From positions 193,299 to 257,298 of the forward strand of contig JAHWKK010000001.1 in assembly GCA_019347945.1 (NCBI GenBank): a stretch of 64,000 nt of DNA. Direction: 5' to 3'. The notes beneath the pieces were generated by a model that searched no databases, was not told the origin of the DNA, and saw nothing but the letters and a program-made list of their open reading frames with translations. Shown piece after piece: positions 17,190 to 26,204 of this stretch. The translations under genes and the position numbers were made by a program. The DNA comes from Acidobacteriota bacterium. Lineage in GTDB: Bacteria > Acidobacteriota > Thermoanaerobaculia > Gp7-AA8 > JAHWKK01. Every line of letters starts with the position of its first letter. Position 1 is the first letter of the stretch.

Positions 17190-19069
17190 ATGAGCTCCGG
17201 AGCCTGATCGGCTCGTTCATCGAGAATGATGATGCCGGATCCCGATGTGGCGAGGTACAGCCTCGATCTGTCGGCCGGATCGAAAGAGATGGCAGTGATC
17301 TCGCGCGCTTCGATCGGAGCTCCGGTTTTTTTCAGTGCTTCACCGGCGCGAGCCATCGCGAGATGACGCTGCGGGTCGCTCGTGAAAAAGCGAAGCTCAC
17401 CGGGCGCGGCGGAATGAACGGTCGAGCCCTCCGGAATCTTCAGGGTCATGCTTCGCCAACGGTCGAGCTCGTATGTTCCGACGGCGATCGATCGGGATTC
17501 CGAAATCAACGCCACCCGCTTTCCCGACAGCGACGTGAGCTCGAGATTTCTGCCGCCGGGTGCCCCTTCGATGTCGTGCCATCCATCGTCGGCGAATCGG
17601 CGCAATCCTTCCGATGAAAGCGCCAGAAGAGATATCTCGTTCCCGCGTTTATCGATGGCGATCGATTGAACGTCCTCGAACGAATCGCCGAGGCGCCTCC
17701 ACTGGTTTCCACCGTCACTGGTGGTGAGAACCCCGATCGAGGTAGCGGCGAAGAGCCGCGAGGAGTTCCATCGAAGGATCTGGTTGGCTCGAAATGGGAA
17801 GTCGGTCGGAACTGCGCGCGACCATTCGACACCATCGGTGCTCAAATAAATCCCCTGCTCGGTACCCGCAACGAAGGCAGGCTCTTCTCCTCGACGAATC
17901 GAGAGCGAAAGGACCTCCGGGAGACGGGTGCGGCTCCTCCGCTGCCACGTCTTTCCCTGATCGGACGAAACATAGATCCCCGACGAGTTGCCGCTGAAAT
18001 TGACGACTGAAAAAATGTGGTCGGGATCCCGATCGTCGCTGACGATATCGCCCACCCGTACGTTGTGAAGGCCGTTGGAGCGTCTCGTCCAGGTCCTGCC
18101 CCGATCCTCCGAGACGTAAACCCCATCCCCCTCCGTCCCGAGGACGATTCGATCGGGGCGTTTCGGATGAATGACGATCGAGTTGATCACGAGCGTGTCA
18201 TCAGTGATCCGCTCCCATGATTCCCCCCGGTCGAGCGTTCTGTAGAGCCCGGCCACGGATGCAGCGTAGAGACAGGATTCGTTTTCCGCATCGCGTTCGA
18301 TGACGTGAATACGCCGGTTCTCGAAACCCTCGCGATAGCGTGTCCAGAGATCGCCTCGATTTCGGGAGTTGTAGACCCAGCCGCACGTCGAGATCCACAA
18401 ATCCTCAGGGTTGGCAGGATCGATGTTGATTCCGAAGATATCCGTGTCGAGGACCATTCCGTTCGCGATCAGTTTCCAGTTCTTCCCCCCGTCATCGGTG
18501 CGCCAGCCCTGACGCCAGGTTCCGGCGTAAACGGTTGCGGGACGGCTCGGATCGATCGCGAGGGATTCGACGTTGACGAGGTCGACCGTCCGGGACCACG
18601 TTCTTCCGTCGTCGGTCGACTTCCATACTCCATCGAGACCTCCCGCGTAGAGAATGGAAGCGTTCGTGGGATCGATCGCCAGCGCGCGAATCGACGATTC
18701 GGAGACTCCTGCATCGCGGCGCGTCCAGCTCCGGCCCTGATCGGGGGAGTAGGCGATGATGCTCTGCCCCCACAGTCCCCACGCGGCCATCCAGAGCCTT
18801 CCCTTCGAATCGATCGTGAGGTTGTCGACCACATAGCCGGGGAATGGCGTCGAGCCCCTCGGATTCGTCCAGCTCCGCGCGGCATCGGTCGATATGTAGA
18901 TGTCCCCGTTACTCGTACCGAGAAAAAGAGTGTCGGGATCCGAAGGAAGAGCGATCAGGGAACGAACGTCGGCGCTGTAGAGGCCCGCTCGCGACCACCC
19001 GGCCTCGGCCGAAGCAGCGACAGTTGCGGTCAGAATGAGGAACAGGGAAGTAAGGCGCGTTCGATTCAT
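17165..19069 (-). CDS. Secreted BNR/Asp-box repeat beta-propeller protein
   Basis: The 634-residue protein has a signal peptide (residues 1-23, ending A-S-A-E-A) followed by many Asp-box/BNR repeats of the form S-x-D-x-G-x-x-W: S-T-D-A-A-R-S-W, S-P-D-Q-G-R-S-W, S-T-D-D-G-R-T-W, T-D-D-G-G-K-N-W, S-E-D-R-G-R-T-W, S-S-D-Q-G-K-T-W. This indicates one or two beta propellers like those in sialidases, Ycf48/VPS10-type proteins and xyloglucanases. No catalytic set of a named hydrolase is evident, so a binding or carbohydrate-related periplasmic role is all that can be said. It is about 100 bp downstream of the GAF-domain gene on the same strand. Confidence 0.85.
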   Translation of the reverse strand: MNRTRLTSLFLILTATVAASAEAGWSRAGLYSADVRSLIALPSDPDTLFLGTSNGDIYISTDAARSWTNPRGSTPFPGYVVDNLTIDSKGRLWMAAWGLWGQSIIAYSPDQGRSWTRRDAGVSESSIRALAIDPTNASILYAGGLDGVWKSTDDGRTWSRTVDLVNVESLAIDPSRPATVYAGTWRQGWRTDDGGKNWKLIANGMVLDTDIFGINIDPANPEDLWISTCGWVYNSRNRGDLWTRYREGFENRRIHVIERDAENESCLYAASVAGLYRTLDRGESWERITDDTLVINSIVIHPKRPDRIVLGTEGDGVYVSEDRGRTWTRRSNGLHNVRVGDIVSDDRDPDHIFSVVNFSGNSSGIYVSSDQGKTWQRRSRTRLPEVLSLSIRRGEEPAFVAGTEQGIYLSTDGVEWSRAVPTDFPFRANQILRWNSSRLFAATSIGVLTTSDGGNQWRRLGDSFEDVQSIAIDKRGNEISLLALSSEGLRRFADDGWHDIEGAPGGRNLELTSLSGKRVALISESRSIAVGTYELDRWRSMTLKIPEGSTVHSAAPGELRFFTSDPQRHLAMARAGEALKKTGAPIEAREITAISFDPADRSRLYLATSGSGIIILDERADQAPELIQTASGTK

Positions 19070-19169
19070 CGATCAGGGTAACCCGTATCGGGTGCTGAGC
19101 AATTCTGCTGCCCCCCCCTTCTCCGGGCTCCTCGAGAACAAAACTCTTACGTTTGTCCCGGCGGCGGCG

Positions 19170-20576
19170 CTAGAGGCCGAGTGCGTCGGGGTTTCCGTCC
19201 GCGAGGATTCTCACGAGCTCATCGTAGAAGTAGTTGGAGACGGCACGGACCTCGTCGGGGACCCGCTCCTCGAACATCTGACGGCTCCGGTCAATGTCCT
19301 CCTTGAGGCGCTCATAGAGGTCGTGGTTCTTGCGGCCCTGATCGACTTTTCCTTCGTTGTAGAGCTTGATCTCCGAGACGAGAAGACGGGCAAAGCGTTT
19401 CGCGTCGTCGTGCTTTTTCGTGTCGCCCGAGACCGGAGCGCCAATCCCCGGCTGGCCCTTTTGAAGAGACGGCGGCGGCACGAACTGGGTGCTCGCTCCG
19501 CTCGTTGCGGCGGGCTGGCCCGGTTTCGGTGGAGCGGCCGGTTGTGGCGCCGGCTCGGGTGGAGACGGCTGTCGGGGCGGGGGAGGCGTAGGTGCGGAAG
19601 GTTGCCCGAAGGAAGAGGACGTGTCCAGGGTCGGCGAATCGAACTCGATCGGAGTCGGTCCCTGGCTGGGGGGCGTTTGCCTGGTCTGCGGAGCAGAGGA
19701 TCTCTCAATCTCGGGTGCGACGCGGGTGACGACTTCGCTCGGAGGCGCAGGCTGCTCCCGTGGCGGAGCGGGCTCCGCCTCGGGAATCTCGGTCATGCCG
19801 CTGTAGGTATCGTCGAACGGATCCTGATCGAGACGCCGCTTGCTGAGAGTGGGCGACGGGTTCAGCTTTCGAATCGAAAGCGTGTCGACGAGAAGACCGG
19901 TTGCGAAAGTGATCAGCTCGATGTTGGTCCGGCTCAAAGGCTCCGGACCGAGCTGGTCGACGTACAGCGCAGCGGCCACCTTGTCCTTGATGACCATCGG
20001 AACGAGAACGGCTCGCTGCGGGGCGGGCACTCCCGCCACGCGCGCAAACGAAGCACCGTTCCACTCGGCGCCTTCGTCTTTTTCGCGAAGCTTGTCGAAC
20101 TCGGCGACGCTACCCGGCTCGAGGGTGAGACGCTTGATGATGTCGTCATTGCTGCCGGTCTCGGTGAACCCCCGACCCTTCCAGCCCGCAAAGGCGTCGC
20201 CTTTCAGGATCATCAGTGCCGCCCGGGATCCGAATGTCAGACCCTGCTCCAGCAGGTTGTTGAGAATGTCGACCTGCGTCGCACCGCGCTCGATCGCCTG
20301 GATCGCCGACTTGACCGGTTCGGCGTCGCCACCGCCGCTCCCCTGCGGAACCGCTGCGGCAACTTCGGGCTCGGGCGCCTCTTCGAGCAGGGCCTCGACC
20401 TGATCGCGAACGGTGACGGCCTTCGCGTCGGCGAGCACGCTCTGGAGGGCCGCGTCGAACTGCTGGTTGACGGCTTCCTGGACGTCGTGGATCGAGCCGT
20501 TGATGTCCTCGACGATCGTCTCGATCGCCTTTTTGACGACCTGTTCGATTTTGTTGGCAATCTCCGCGACCTGCAC
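19170..20576 (-). CDS. GAF-domain protein with Pro-rich linker and conserved helical C-terminal domain
   Basis: The 468 residues fall into four parts. Residues about 1-60 are a helical N terminus; about 95-255 form a GAF-like sensor domain (I-L-N-N-L-L-E-Q-G-L-T-F-G-S-R-A-A-L, later L-V-P-M-V-I-K-D-K-V-A-A-A-L-Y-V-D). About 270-375 is a Pro/Ser/Ala-rich linker. The C terminus (about 385-468) is charged and helical, with A-K-R-F-A-R-L-L-V-S-E-I-K-L-Y-N-E and D-I-D-R-S-R-Q-M-F-E-E-R-V-P. No signal peptide or output domain (kinase, cyclase, HTH) is visible. Function unknown; a cytoplasmic ligand-sensing adaptor is plausible. Confidence 0.75.
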   Translation of the reverse strand: MQVAEIANKIEQVVKKAIETIVEDINGSIHDVQEAVNQQFDAALQSVLADAKAVTVRDQVEALLEEAPEPEVAAAVPQGSGGGDAEPVKSAIQAIERGATQVDILNNLLEQGLTFGSRAALMILKGDAFAGWKGRGFTETGSNDDIIKRLTLEPGSVAEFDKLREKDEGAEWNGASFARVAGVPAPQRAVLVPMVIKDKVAAALYVDQLGPEPLSRTNIELITFATGLLVDTLSIRKLNPSPTLSKRRLDQDPFDDTYSGMTEIPEAEPAPPREQPAPPSEVVTRVAPEIERSSAPQTRQTPPSQGPTPIEFDSPTLDTSSSFGQPSAPTPPPPRQPSPPEPAPQPAAPPKPGQPAATSGASTQFVPPPSLQKGQPGIGAPVSGDTKKHDDAKRFARLLVSEIKLYNEGKVDQGRKNHDLYERLKEDIDRSRQMFEERVPDEVRAVSNYFYDELVRILADGNPDALGL

Positions 20577-20686
20577 TGGCGATTTCCCCCTCCCCCGGGC
20601 GCGTTGTCACGACGCTGGGAATGCGTATCGGGCAATGATACCAAAGACGGCTGACAACTGCTTCAGGTATGGTAATTTGAGGGCCT

Positions 20687-21271
20687 GTGACCCGCGATTT
20701 TCTCTTTTTGGCGCTCGCCCTGCTCGCGTGTACTCCCCCGGCCGATCCGGCCAGCGAAGAATGGGCCAGAATCGCCGAAATGGAGCGGGACTGGCGCTCC
20801 CTCCCCGGAGAATCCCGCCTCGACGCGAGGCAGCAGTGGCTCGACGAGCTTCGTTCGTTCGTCGAAAACCATCCCGAGCACGCCGCGGCGGCTTTACGAT
20901 ACGACGACGAAGAAGCCGACTTCGCGATCCAGCTCGCGGCGAACGGCCGATATGCCGAAGCCGTCGAGCATTTCGAGAGCGTCCTGTCCCGGAATCCCGA
21001 GCATGGTACCGCGCGACGCGGCCTCGAAACGGCGCGGAGATTCGCCGGTCGGGACGAGGCCTTCTTCTCTTCACTGGTGCGGGGTGACAGCCCGGAGGCC
21101 GTATCGCAGAAGGTCGGCCTCCCCCGATCCGGCTGGACCCGGAAAATCGCAAACAACGAGCTCTGGTATTACGAGCTTACCGATGGGCGAACTCTCGCGG
21201 TCCGGTTCGTCGATGGGAGCTTCCGGAGTCTCGAATTCCCGGCCCCGGCACAAGGGTCCGCCACCGACTGA
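20687..21271 (+). CDS. Putative lipoprotein with TPR-like helices
   Basis: From GTG 20687 the 194-residue product has a short lipoprotein signal ending in A-L-L-A-C (Cys at residue 15). The mature part is helical with TPR-like segments (Y-A-E-A-V-E-H-F-E-S-V-L-S-R-N-P-E-H-G-T-A-R-R-G-L-E) and ends in a small domain with L-W-Y-Y-E-L-T-D-G-R-T-L-A-V-R-F that resembles SmpA/OmlA-like folds, though I would not insist on that. It starts 110 bp from the divergent GAF gene and converges on the FmdB-type gene with a 7-bp gap. Confidence 0.65.
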   Translation: MTRDFLFLALALLACTPPADPASEEWARIAEMERDWRSLPGESRLDARQQWLDELRSFVENHPEHAAAALRYDDEEADFAIQLAANGRYAEAVEHFESVLSRNPEHGTARRGLETARRFAGRDEAFFSSLVRGDSPEAVSQKVGLPRSGWTRKIANNELWYYELTDGRTLAVRFVDGSFRSLEFPAPAQGSATD

Positions 21272-21278
21272 CCCGCGA

Positions 21279-21608
21279 TCAGTCGGAAGATCCGCTGGGA
21301 GCAGCCTTCGAACCGGTCGACTTCGAATCGGTGGACTTCGAATCGGCCGCCTTCGAGCCAGACGCGCTCTCCGCCTTTCCGGCTTCCTTCCCTGACGACG
21401 CGCCCTCACCTTTCGAATCGCCCGAGGAAGGCTTCGCATAGTCGGTGATGTAAAAACCGGAACCCTTGAACTGGATCGCCGGGGAGGAGATCAGTTTCTT
21501 CAGAGTCCCCCCACAACTGCTGCAGACGCTCAGCGGTTCGTCTGAGAATTTCCGCACCACCTCGGTTTGCTCCCCGCAGGACTCGCAACGATATTCGTAG
21601 AGTGGCAT
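21279..21608 (-). CDS. FmdB-type zinc-ribbon protein with Ser/Lys-rich tail
   Basis: Residues 1-43 are a classic FmdB/CxxC-CxxC putative regulatory zinc ribbon: M-P-L-Y-E-Y-R-C-E-S-C-G then V-C-S-S-C-G-G-T-L-K-K-L-I, followed by F-K-G-S-G-F-Y-I-T-D-Y. The remaining ~50 residues are a low-complexity Ser/Lys/Gly/Ala tail with imperfect repeats of S-K-S-T-D / S-K-S-T-G, reflected in a short tandem DNA repeat around 21310-21345. Such tails vary widely in this family. FmdB was first described next to formamidase genes; its biochemical role is still open. Confidence 0.88.
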   Translation of the reverse strand: MPLYEYRCESCGEQTEVVRKFSDEPLSVCSSCGGTLKKLISSPAIQFKGSGFYITDYAKPSSGDSKGEGASSGKEAGKAESASGSKAADSKSTDSKSTGSKAAPSGSSD

Positions 21609-21725
21609 TTTCGTCTTTTCCTCGAAGCGCCAGAATCAACGCCGGAGGTGCTCGGTGGATTCCGGGATTCCGACGCGGTCGGAAGCGGGTCCGAGCGGCT
21701 TCGCTCATCCTTCCCTCTTCCCGCT

Positions 21726-23330
21726 ATGATCACCCTCGACATGGATCGCGGACGAGCCATTACCGCGGGTCTGGCCGGCCTGACAGTGGCGCTGCTTTCA
21801 TTCCGTCCGACGCGAAACTACGATTATTTCTGGCATCTCGCGACGGGAAGCTGGATTGTCGACAGGGGAGCACTTCCCGCGATCGACCCCTTCACCCTCG
21901 CGTCGTTGAAAGAGGAGTGGATCAATCTGGAGTGGCTCTTCGACGTCATCGCGTACGCGGTGTGGTCGGTCGCCGGACATGAGGGTCTGACGATCGTCAT
22001 GGCAATCGGAACCGGGGCGACCGCCGGGATCGTGGCGTGGTTGGCGAGCCGCCGTCTCGCTCCGGAAGCGGTCCTCGCCACCATCGGCATTTCCTGGGCG
22101 GGCCTTCTCTTCAGACTGGATGTCCGGCCGGAGACGGCTTCGGTGCCTCTGTTTCTGCTCGCACTCTGGCTGGCGCTGCAGGCGCCCCTGGGGAGGCGGA
22201 CCTTTCTTCTGGTCGGGACCGTGATTGTGTGGATCAACGTCCACCCCTCGGCGCTGCTTGCTCCGGTGCTCGTCGCGGCCGTCTGGGGAGGCGAGCTTGC
22301 GGGACGCGGCACCGGATCGAGCCATCGGATGCGCGCGATCCAGCTCGGCGCCAGCTTCCTGGCTCTTCTGGCGAACCCATGGGGATGGCGCGGCATCCTC
22401 GCTCCGATCGAGCTCGCCGGTGGCCTCGAAAAAGCCGCGGGCTTCGTGAACCTCGAGTGGCGCGCGTCCCATCCGGCGACGTTTCCGCTCTTCTGGATCG
22501 TGGTGCTGGTCCTGGTCGCGGGCTGGGTCCTCTCGAGTGACCGCGACCTGAGGAAACTCGCGGTGACCGTGTTGCTGACCGTGCTTGCCGCCCGGTACGC
22601 TCGCAATCAGATCTACTTCTTCGCGGCGCTTCCATTGCTCATCACGATCCCCGACCGAGTGGAGAGGAGAGCGGGAAGGTGGCTTGTCGCGGCAGCGGGC
22701 ATCGCGGCGGTCGTGGCAGTCATCGCGGCTTCTTTTTCACGAGCCTGGGGTACAGGCTTCGAGCATGAAGCCTTCCCGGTTCACACGGCATCGATTGTTT
22801 CCTCGAACCGGCTCGAGGGGGCGATTTACAACCCCGACCAGCTCGGCGGTTACCTGATCTGGACGTTCTATCCCGAGCGGCGCGTACTCACGGACGGGCG
22901 CAACGAGCTTCACATGGACTACATCGTTGCACTTCGCGATGCGCTTCGAGACTCGCGACGATGGAACGCTTTGATGGAGCAGTGGAGCCCCGCGATCGCG
23001 TTCGAGGAATACCGCGAGCCGGTCGAGGTGCTCGATGCCGCGAGTGGAATGAGCCGGAAGTTGCCCGCATCGCTCGCCTTCTTTCCGCGGAGCGAGTGGG
23101 CATTGGTCGGCTTCGACGACGCGGCGATGCTGTTTCTGCGGCGCGGCCAGCACGATCACCAGCTGATCGAGCGGCTCGAGTATGAGGTGCTGGTGCCCGA
23201 CTCTCCGACCGGGCTTCCGCCGGGCGGTGCAGATGTCCGTGTCGTTAGGGATGAGCTCGAGCGTGCCTGGGATCGGGGTGACACGAGCCGGGTGACGAGG
23301 GAAATGGCTCGAAAGCCGGAGAGTCGCTGA
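21726..23330 (+). CDS. Polytopic membrane protein, GT-C glycosyltransferase-like
   Basis: The 534-residue protein has around ten membrane helices in residues 10-390 and a soluble C-terminal domain. Near the N terminus it has Y-D-Y-F-W-H-L-A-T-G-S-W-I-V and an L-E-W-L-F-D-V segment; an aromatic/acidic first periplasmic loop is what GT-C enzymes (PMT/ArnT-like) use for catalysis, but the assignment to that fold is tentative. The C-terminal part contains Y-N-P-D-Q-L-G-G-Y-L-I-W and V-L-T-D-G-R-N-E-L. ATG 21726 is the likely start (a second ATG lies at 21741); the frame extends upstream across the FmdB gene. Confidence 0.65.
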   Translation: MITLDMDRGRAITAGLAGLTVALLSFRPTRNYDYFWHLATGSWIVDRGALPAIDPFTLASLKEEWINLEWLFDVIAYAVWSVAGHEGLTIVMAIGTGATAGIVAWLASRRLAPEAVLATIGISWAGLLFRLDVRPETASVPLFLLALWLALQAPLGRRTFLLVGTVIVWINVHPSALLAPVLVAAVWGGELAGRGTGSSHRMRAIQLGASFLALLANPWGWRGILAPIELAGGLEKAAGFVNLEWRASHPATFPLFWIVVLVLVAGWVLSSDRDLRKLAVTVLLTVLAARYARNQIYFFAALPLLITIPDRVERRAGRWLVAAAGIAAVVAVIAASFSRAWGTGFEHEAFPVHTASIVSSNRLEGAIYNPDQLGGYLIWTFYPERRVLTDGRNELHMDYIVALRDALRDSRRWNALMEQWSPAIAFEEYREPVEVLDAASGMSRKLPASLAFFPRSEWALVGFDDAAMLFLRRGQHDHQLIERLEYEVLVPDSPTGLPPGGADVRVVRDELERAWDRGDTSRVTREMARKPESR

Positions 23331-23344
23331 AGGGGCCTTCCGGG

Positions 23345-23815
23345 TTACGCGTCCCTCTTGAGCGACAGCCCGAGGGTGAACCTCGCAACGGGCTCATCGG
23401 AGATCGACGGAACAGTCGCGACGACCTCGACCGGAATGGTTTCCCGTTCTCCCGAGGCGACCACGCGGTCGACCAGATTCAGAATCGCACGGCCGTCCCT
23501 GCAGGTGAAGTGGACGTCGCCTTCGGCACGCCGCAGAAACTCCGCCTTGAAATCCCTGAATATCAGCGAGACCGGGAGCTTCCGCGTGCGGATGGTCTCG
23601 AAGGCGATGATTCCACCCGCGGTGTCCGCACCGATTGCGAGCGCCCCGAAGTACATCGAGCCGAGATGATTGCGCGTGCGTCGTCGCAACCGGAGCTCGA
23701 CGATGCAATGCTCATCATCGATCTCGAGAATTCGCGGTCGGGCGAAGAAGAGTAGCGGGATTCTGATCGCCGACCATACCCATGCCTTGTACGTCAGTGA
23801 TCTGCCCGCGTTCAT
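23345..23815 (-). CDS. DUF4442 hotdog-fold putative thioesterase
   Basis: From ATG 23815 this is a 156-residue single-domain protein resembling DUF4442 (hotdog, YiiD_C-like): P-R-I-L-E-I-D-D-E-H-C-I-V-E-L near residue 27, then R-R-T-R-N-H-L-G-S-M-Y-F-G-A-L-A-I-G-A-D, and S-L-I-F-R-D-F-K-A-E-F-L-R-R. The N-H-L-G-S-M-Y segment occupies the place of the acyl-CoA thioesterase helix entry. Substrate unknown. The start overlaps the M64 peptidase stop by 4 bp (ATGA, 23812-23815), so the two are cotranslated. It converges with the preceding membrane-protein gene with a 14-bp gap. Confidence 0.75.
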   Translation of the reverse strand: MNAGRSLTYKAWVWSAIRIPLLFFARPRILEIDDEHCIVELRLRRRTRNHLGSMYFGALAIGADTAGGIIAFETIRTRKLPVSLIFRDFKAEFLRRAEGDVHFTCRDGRAILNLVDRVVASGERETIPVEVVATVPSISDEPVARFTLGLSLKRDA

Positions 23816-25236
23816 CGGGAGTAGAGGTCGATGATTCGCGTCAGAGCGCGGTTGCAGACGGCACAGAATCCGACTTCGTCGCGCGTGAACATGATGCAAT
23901 CGATCTCGGGCCGGTAGAGCCCGGTGGGCTCGTAAGACGCCCCCTCGAAAGCCCCGACGACCCCGCTGTACTTCTGTTCACCGAGGAACTTCGTGAAGAT
24001 CTGCTGCTGCTCGAGGAAGAGGGCATTGAGCTTCGCCTCCGGGGCTCCGGCTTCACGAAGCGCGGCACGGCGTTCCTGAAACTCGACTGCCATCCGATCG
24101 AACTCCTCCTTCGGCCAGGGCGTCGGAACCGGTGTCGCCGGGTCGACCAGATCCTTCCACTTGAGGTTGTCGGGATCATGCAGCGCCGTAACGTTCGGCT
24201 CCCACGGCTCGGGATGATCGTCGCCGCCGGTCTCGTAAGAAACGGGGGAGGTGTAGTACTCGTCGGCGAGCGCAGCGAAGTGATGACCGAATTCGTGCAC
24301 GAAGACGTACTCGGCGAAAGCCGTGTCGACCGAGGTCGTCGCCTGAAAGTTGAAGATACCGCCGCCTCCGTACTGCTCTTCGTTGGCGAGAATCTCGATG
24401 AATTCGTAGGGAGCGGCCGAGGCGGCATCGCGCAGGGAGCGGTTGTCGTAAGTGAGCATGTAACGCTCCGAGTCGAAGATGTTGTACTCGGCCGAGACCG
24501 GTGTCCGGCGAAACTGGCCGGCGCGCGGGCGGCTGATGCCGGACTGGGCTGATGGGATGTGAAGCGCGCGGACGTTGAAGTCCTTTTTCCTGCTGCTGAA
24601 AGGTTCTTCGCGGAAGAGTGCATCGAGCAGCCGGCGCGAATCGGCGAGGAACTTCGATTCCTCCGCGGCAGTATATCCCTCGGCGATGAGCAGCAGATCC
24701 ACTTTGGTCGCCGGAGGACCGCTGTCGAGAAGCGTGTGCACGCGCCCGGAGGCGGCGGCACGAGTCGGGTTCACGAATCGCGAATCCGGATCGACGCGCG
24801 TGGACCAGACCTCGCGAAATCCGGTCTCTCCGCGCCGGCGCTTCAGCGTCACCTGAACCGGGTGGCGTGGCCAGGGAAAGCGGAGGGATTCGTGAAATGT
24901 CCGGTGCAACCTGCGCGATTCGGAAGTCGTCGTCCATTCGTCGAAGATCGAGCCGAATCCTCGCGAGTAGATCACCTGGTTGCTTTCCGGGTCGACGACC
25001 TCGAAGAAGTAGTTGCCGAGGTTCGTCGTGTCGATCAGCTGGGTCCGGCTCCCGGGCCACGGGCCGTCGTTGACGATTCGATCGAGGGCGACGATCTCTT
25101 CACCCATGCCGCCGGTGTGGAAGTAGTCGAGCCGCATCGTCTTATCGGTGAAATGCTTGGCGAACGACGGTTCGTGAGCGAGGGCGGTGGGCACCGCGAG
25201 GAGAATGAGAGCAACGAGAATCGGTCGATAGGTCAT
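23812..25236 (-). CDS. Secreted M64-family metallopeptidase
   Basis: The 474-residue protein has a signal peptide (residues 1-20, ending P-T-A-L-A) and the M64 zinc site: H-E-F-G-H-H-F-A-A-L-A-D-E-Y, i.e. HExxH plus the Asp/Glu that follows. An N-terminal beta-sandwich region (residues ~35-170) precedes the catalytic domain, as in the peptidase M64 N-terminal domain. The family is named after the Clostridium ramosum IgA protease, but environmental members are general secreted peptidases. It is coupled to the DUF4442 gene downstream, and its upstream region is a heptad-repeat array that begins 24 bp from the ATG. Confidence 0.9.
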   Translation of the reverse strand: MTYRPILVALILLAVPTALAHEPSFAKHFTDKTMRLDYFHTGGMGEEIVALDRIVNDGPWPGSRTQLIDTTNLGNYFFEVVDPESNQVIYSRGFGSIFDEWTTTSESRRLHRTFHESLRFPWPRHPVQVTLKRRRGETGFREVWSTRVDPDSRFVNPTRAAASGRVHTLLDSGPPATKVDLLLIAEGYTAAEESKFLADSRRLLDALFREEPFSSRKKDFNVRALHIPSAQSGISRPRAGQFRRTPVSAEYNIFDSERYMLTYDNRSLRDAASAAPYEFIEILANEEQYGGGGIFNFQATTSVDTAFAEYVFVHEFGHHFAALADEYYTSPVSYETGGDDHPEPWEPNVTALHDPDNLKWKDLVDPATPVPTPWPKEEFDRMAVEFQERRAALREAGAPEAKLNALFLEQQQIFTKFLGEQKYSGVVGAFEGASYEPTGLYRPEIDCIMFTRDEVGFCAVCNRALTRIIDLYSR

Positions 25237-25260
25237 GACCGGCCGAGTGTATCGTGAGAG

Positions 25261-25355
25261 GCAGGGATCAGGGGTCAGGGATCAGGGATCAGGGATCAGG
25301 GCGAGAAGCAGGGGTCAGGGATCAGGGATCAGGGCGAGAAGCAGGGATTAGGGGT
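25261..25355 (+). repeat. Heptad array, unit ATCAGGG (forward orientation)
   Basis: This stretch is built from imperfect 7-bp units (ATCAGGG, GTCAGGG, ATTAGGG), interrupted by a short GCGAGAAGCAGGG segment that itself appears twice. It lies between the sufT stop and the M64 peptidase start. An inverted counterpart follows at 25490-25516, giving an array-spacer-inverted array layout. Confidence 0.85.
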
Positions 25356-25489
25356 TGGGGAAAGGATCCAGGGCGGGCTTACAGAATGAAGACTTCGTCA
25401 TCCAGCCCGCGGCAAGGGAGTTAGTGGAGTCGAGGAGTCTCCAGCTGGGCTACGTGATTGCTGAAACGATCACGATCCCGTTGCCCCGC

Positions 25490-25516
25490 CTGATCCCTGA
25501 TCCCTGATCCCTGCTT
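25490..25516 (-). repeat. Heptad array, inverted copy next to sufT stop
   Basis: Units read CTGATCC / CTGATCC / CTGC on the plus strand, the reverse complement of the array at 25261-25355. It ends a few bases before the sufT stop codon (25518-25520). The ~135-bp spacer between the arrays has a small inverted repeat (CGTGAT/ATCACG at 25453-25474) and no convincing gene. Confidence 0.8.
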
Positions 25517-25517
25517 T

Positions 25518-26060
25518 TCAATACATCCCGAGCTGCAGCTTGGCGGCGTCCGACATCATGCTTCGGTCCCATGCGGGATCGAAAACGATGTCGACCTCCG
25601 CCTTTTTGATCGGCCCCAGTGACTCGACCTTCTTTCTGACGTCCTCGGCGAGAACTGGTCCCATTCCGCAGCCCGGTGCCGTGAGGGTCATCTTGATGTC
25701 GACGTCGTAGCCCTCGTCGTCTCGTTCTTTCAGCTCGCACAGATAGACGAGGCCCAGCTCGACGATGCTGACCGGAATCTCCGGGTCGTAACAGGTGGCC
25801 AGCTGATCCCAGACCATCGATTCGAGCTCCTCTTTGGTGACGTCGGCCTCGATCTCCACGTGGACCGGAGGTTCCTTGCCGATGCCCTCGACCTCCTGGC
25901 CGGAGACGCGGACCATCCAGCCCATATCGGTCATCAGGGTGTAGGACCCGCCGAGCGACTGGGTGATGGTCGCCTTGGTTCCTGCCGGGAGGATCATCGA
26001 CTCGCCGTTCGGAATTGTGGTGACTTCGATCTCTCTGGTGGTTTCGATTTGTTCGTACAT
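25518..26060 (-). CDS. sufT: SufT-like Fe-S cluster maturation protein (MIP18/DUF59 domain)
   Basis: The 180-residue protein has an N-terminal beta-rich part (residues 1-65) and a C-terminal MIP18/DUF59 domain (about 75-175) with V-W-D-Q-L-A-T-C-Y-D-P-E-I-P-V-S-I-V-E-L-G-L and M-T-L-T-A-P-G-C-G-M-G, including the conserved Asp-Pro-Glu and Cys. This two-part architecture is that of SufT, which assists Fe-S cluster assembly or delivery. No other suf gene is nearby; several Fe-S or heme proteins are encoded in the following block, but a link is not shown. Heptad arrays flank the gene on both sides. Confidence 0.88.
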   Translation of the reverse strand: MYEQIETTREIEVTTIPNGESMILPAGTKATITQSLGGSYTLMTDMGWMVRVSGQEVEGIGKEPPVHVEIEADVTKEELESMVWDQLATCYDPEIPVSIVELGLVYLCELKERDDEGYDVDIKMTLTAPGCGMGPVLAEDVRKKVESLGPIKKAEVDIVFDPAWDRSMMSDAAKLQLGMY

Positions 26061-26103
26061 GTCAGTGTCTTCAACCGATGCGCGTGGCGAGAAATGTCAG
26101 TGA

Positions 26104-26138
26104 GGCAGGGGTCAGGGATCAGGGGTCAGGGATCAGTG
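26104..26138 (+). repeat. Heptad array, unit RTCAGGG, forward orientation upstream of sufT
   Basis: About five imperfect 7-bp units (GTCAGGG and ATCAGGG alternating) lie 44 bp upstream of the sufT start. The inverted partner is at 26205-26362, after a ~66-bp spacer without a visible gene. Layout mirrors the pair at 25261-25516. Confidence 0.85.
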
Positions 26139-26204
26139 CGGACTAGCGGTATGAGGCGCTTTCGTCGTCGATCACGGCGTCCAAAACCAAAGCATGTCTT
26201 TACT

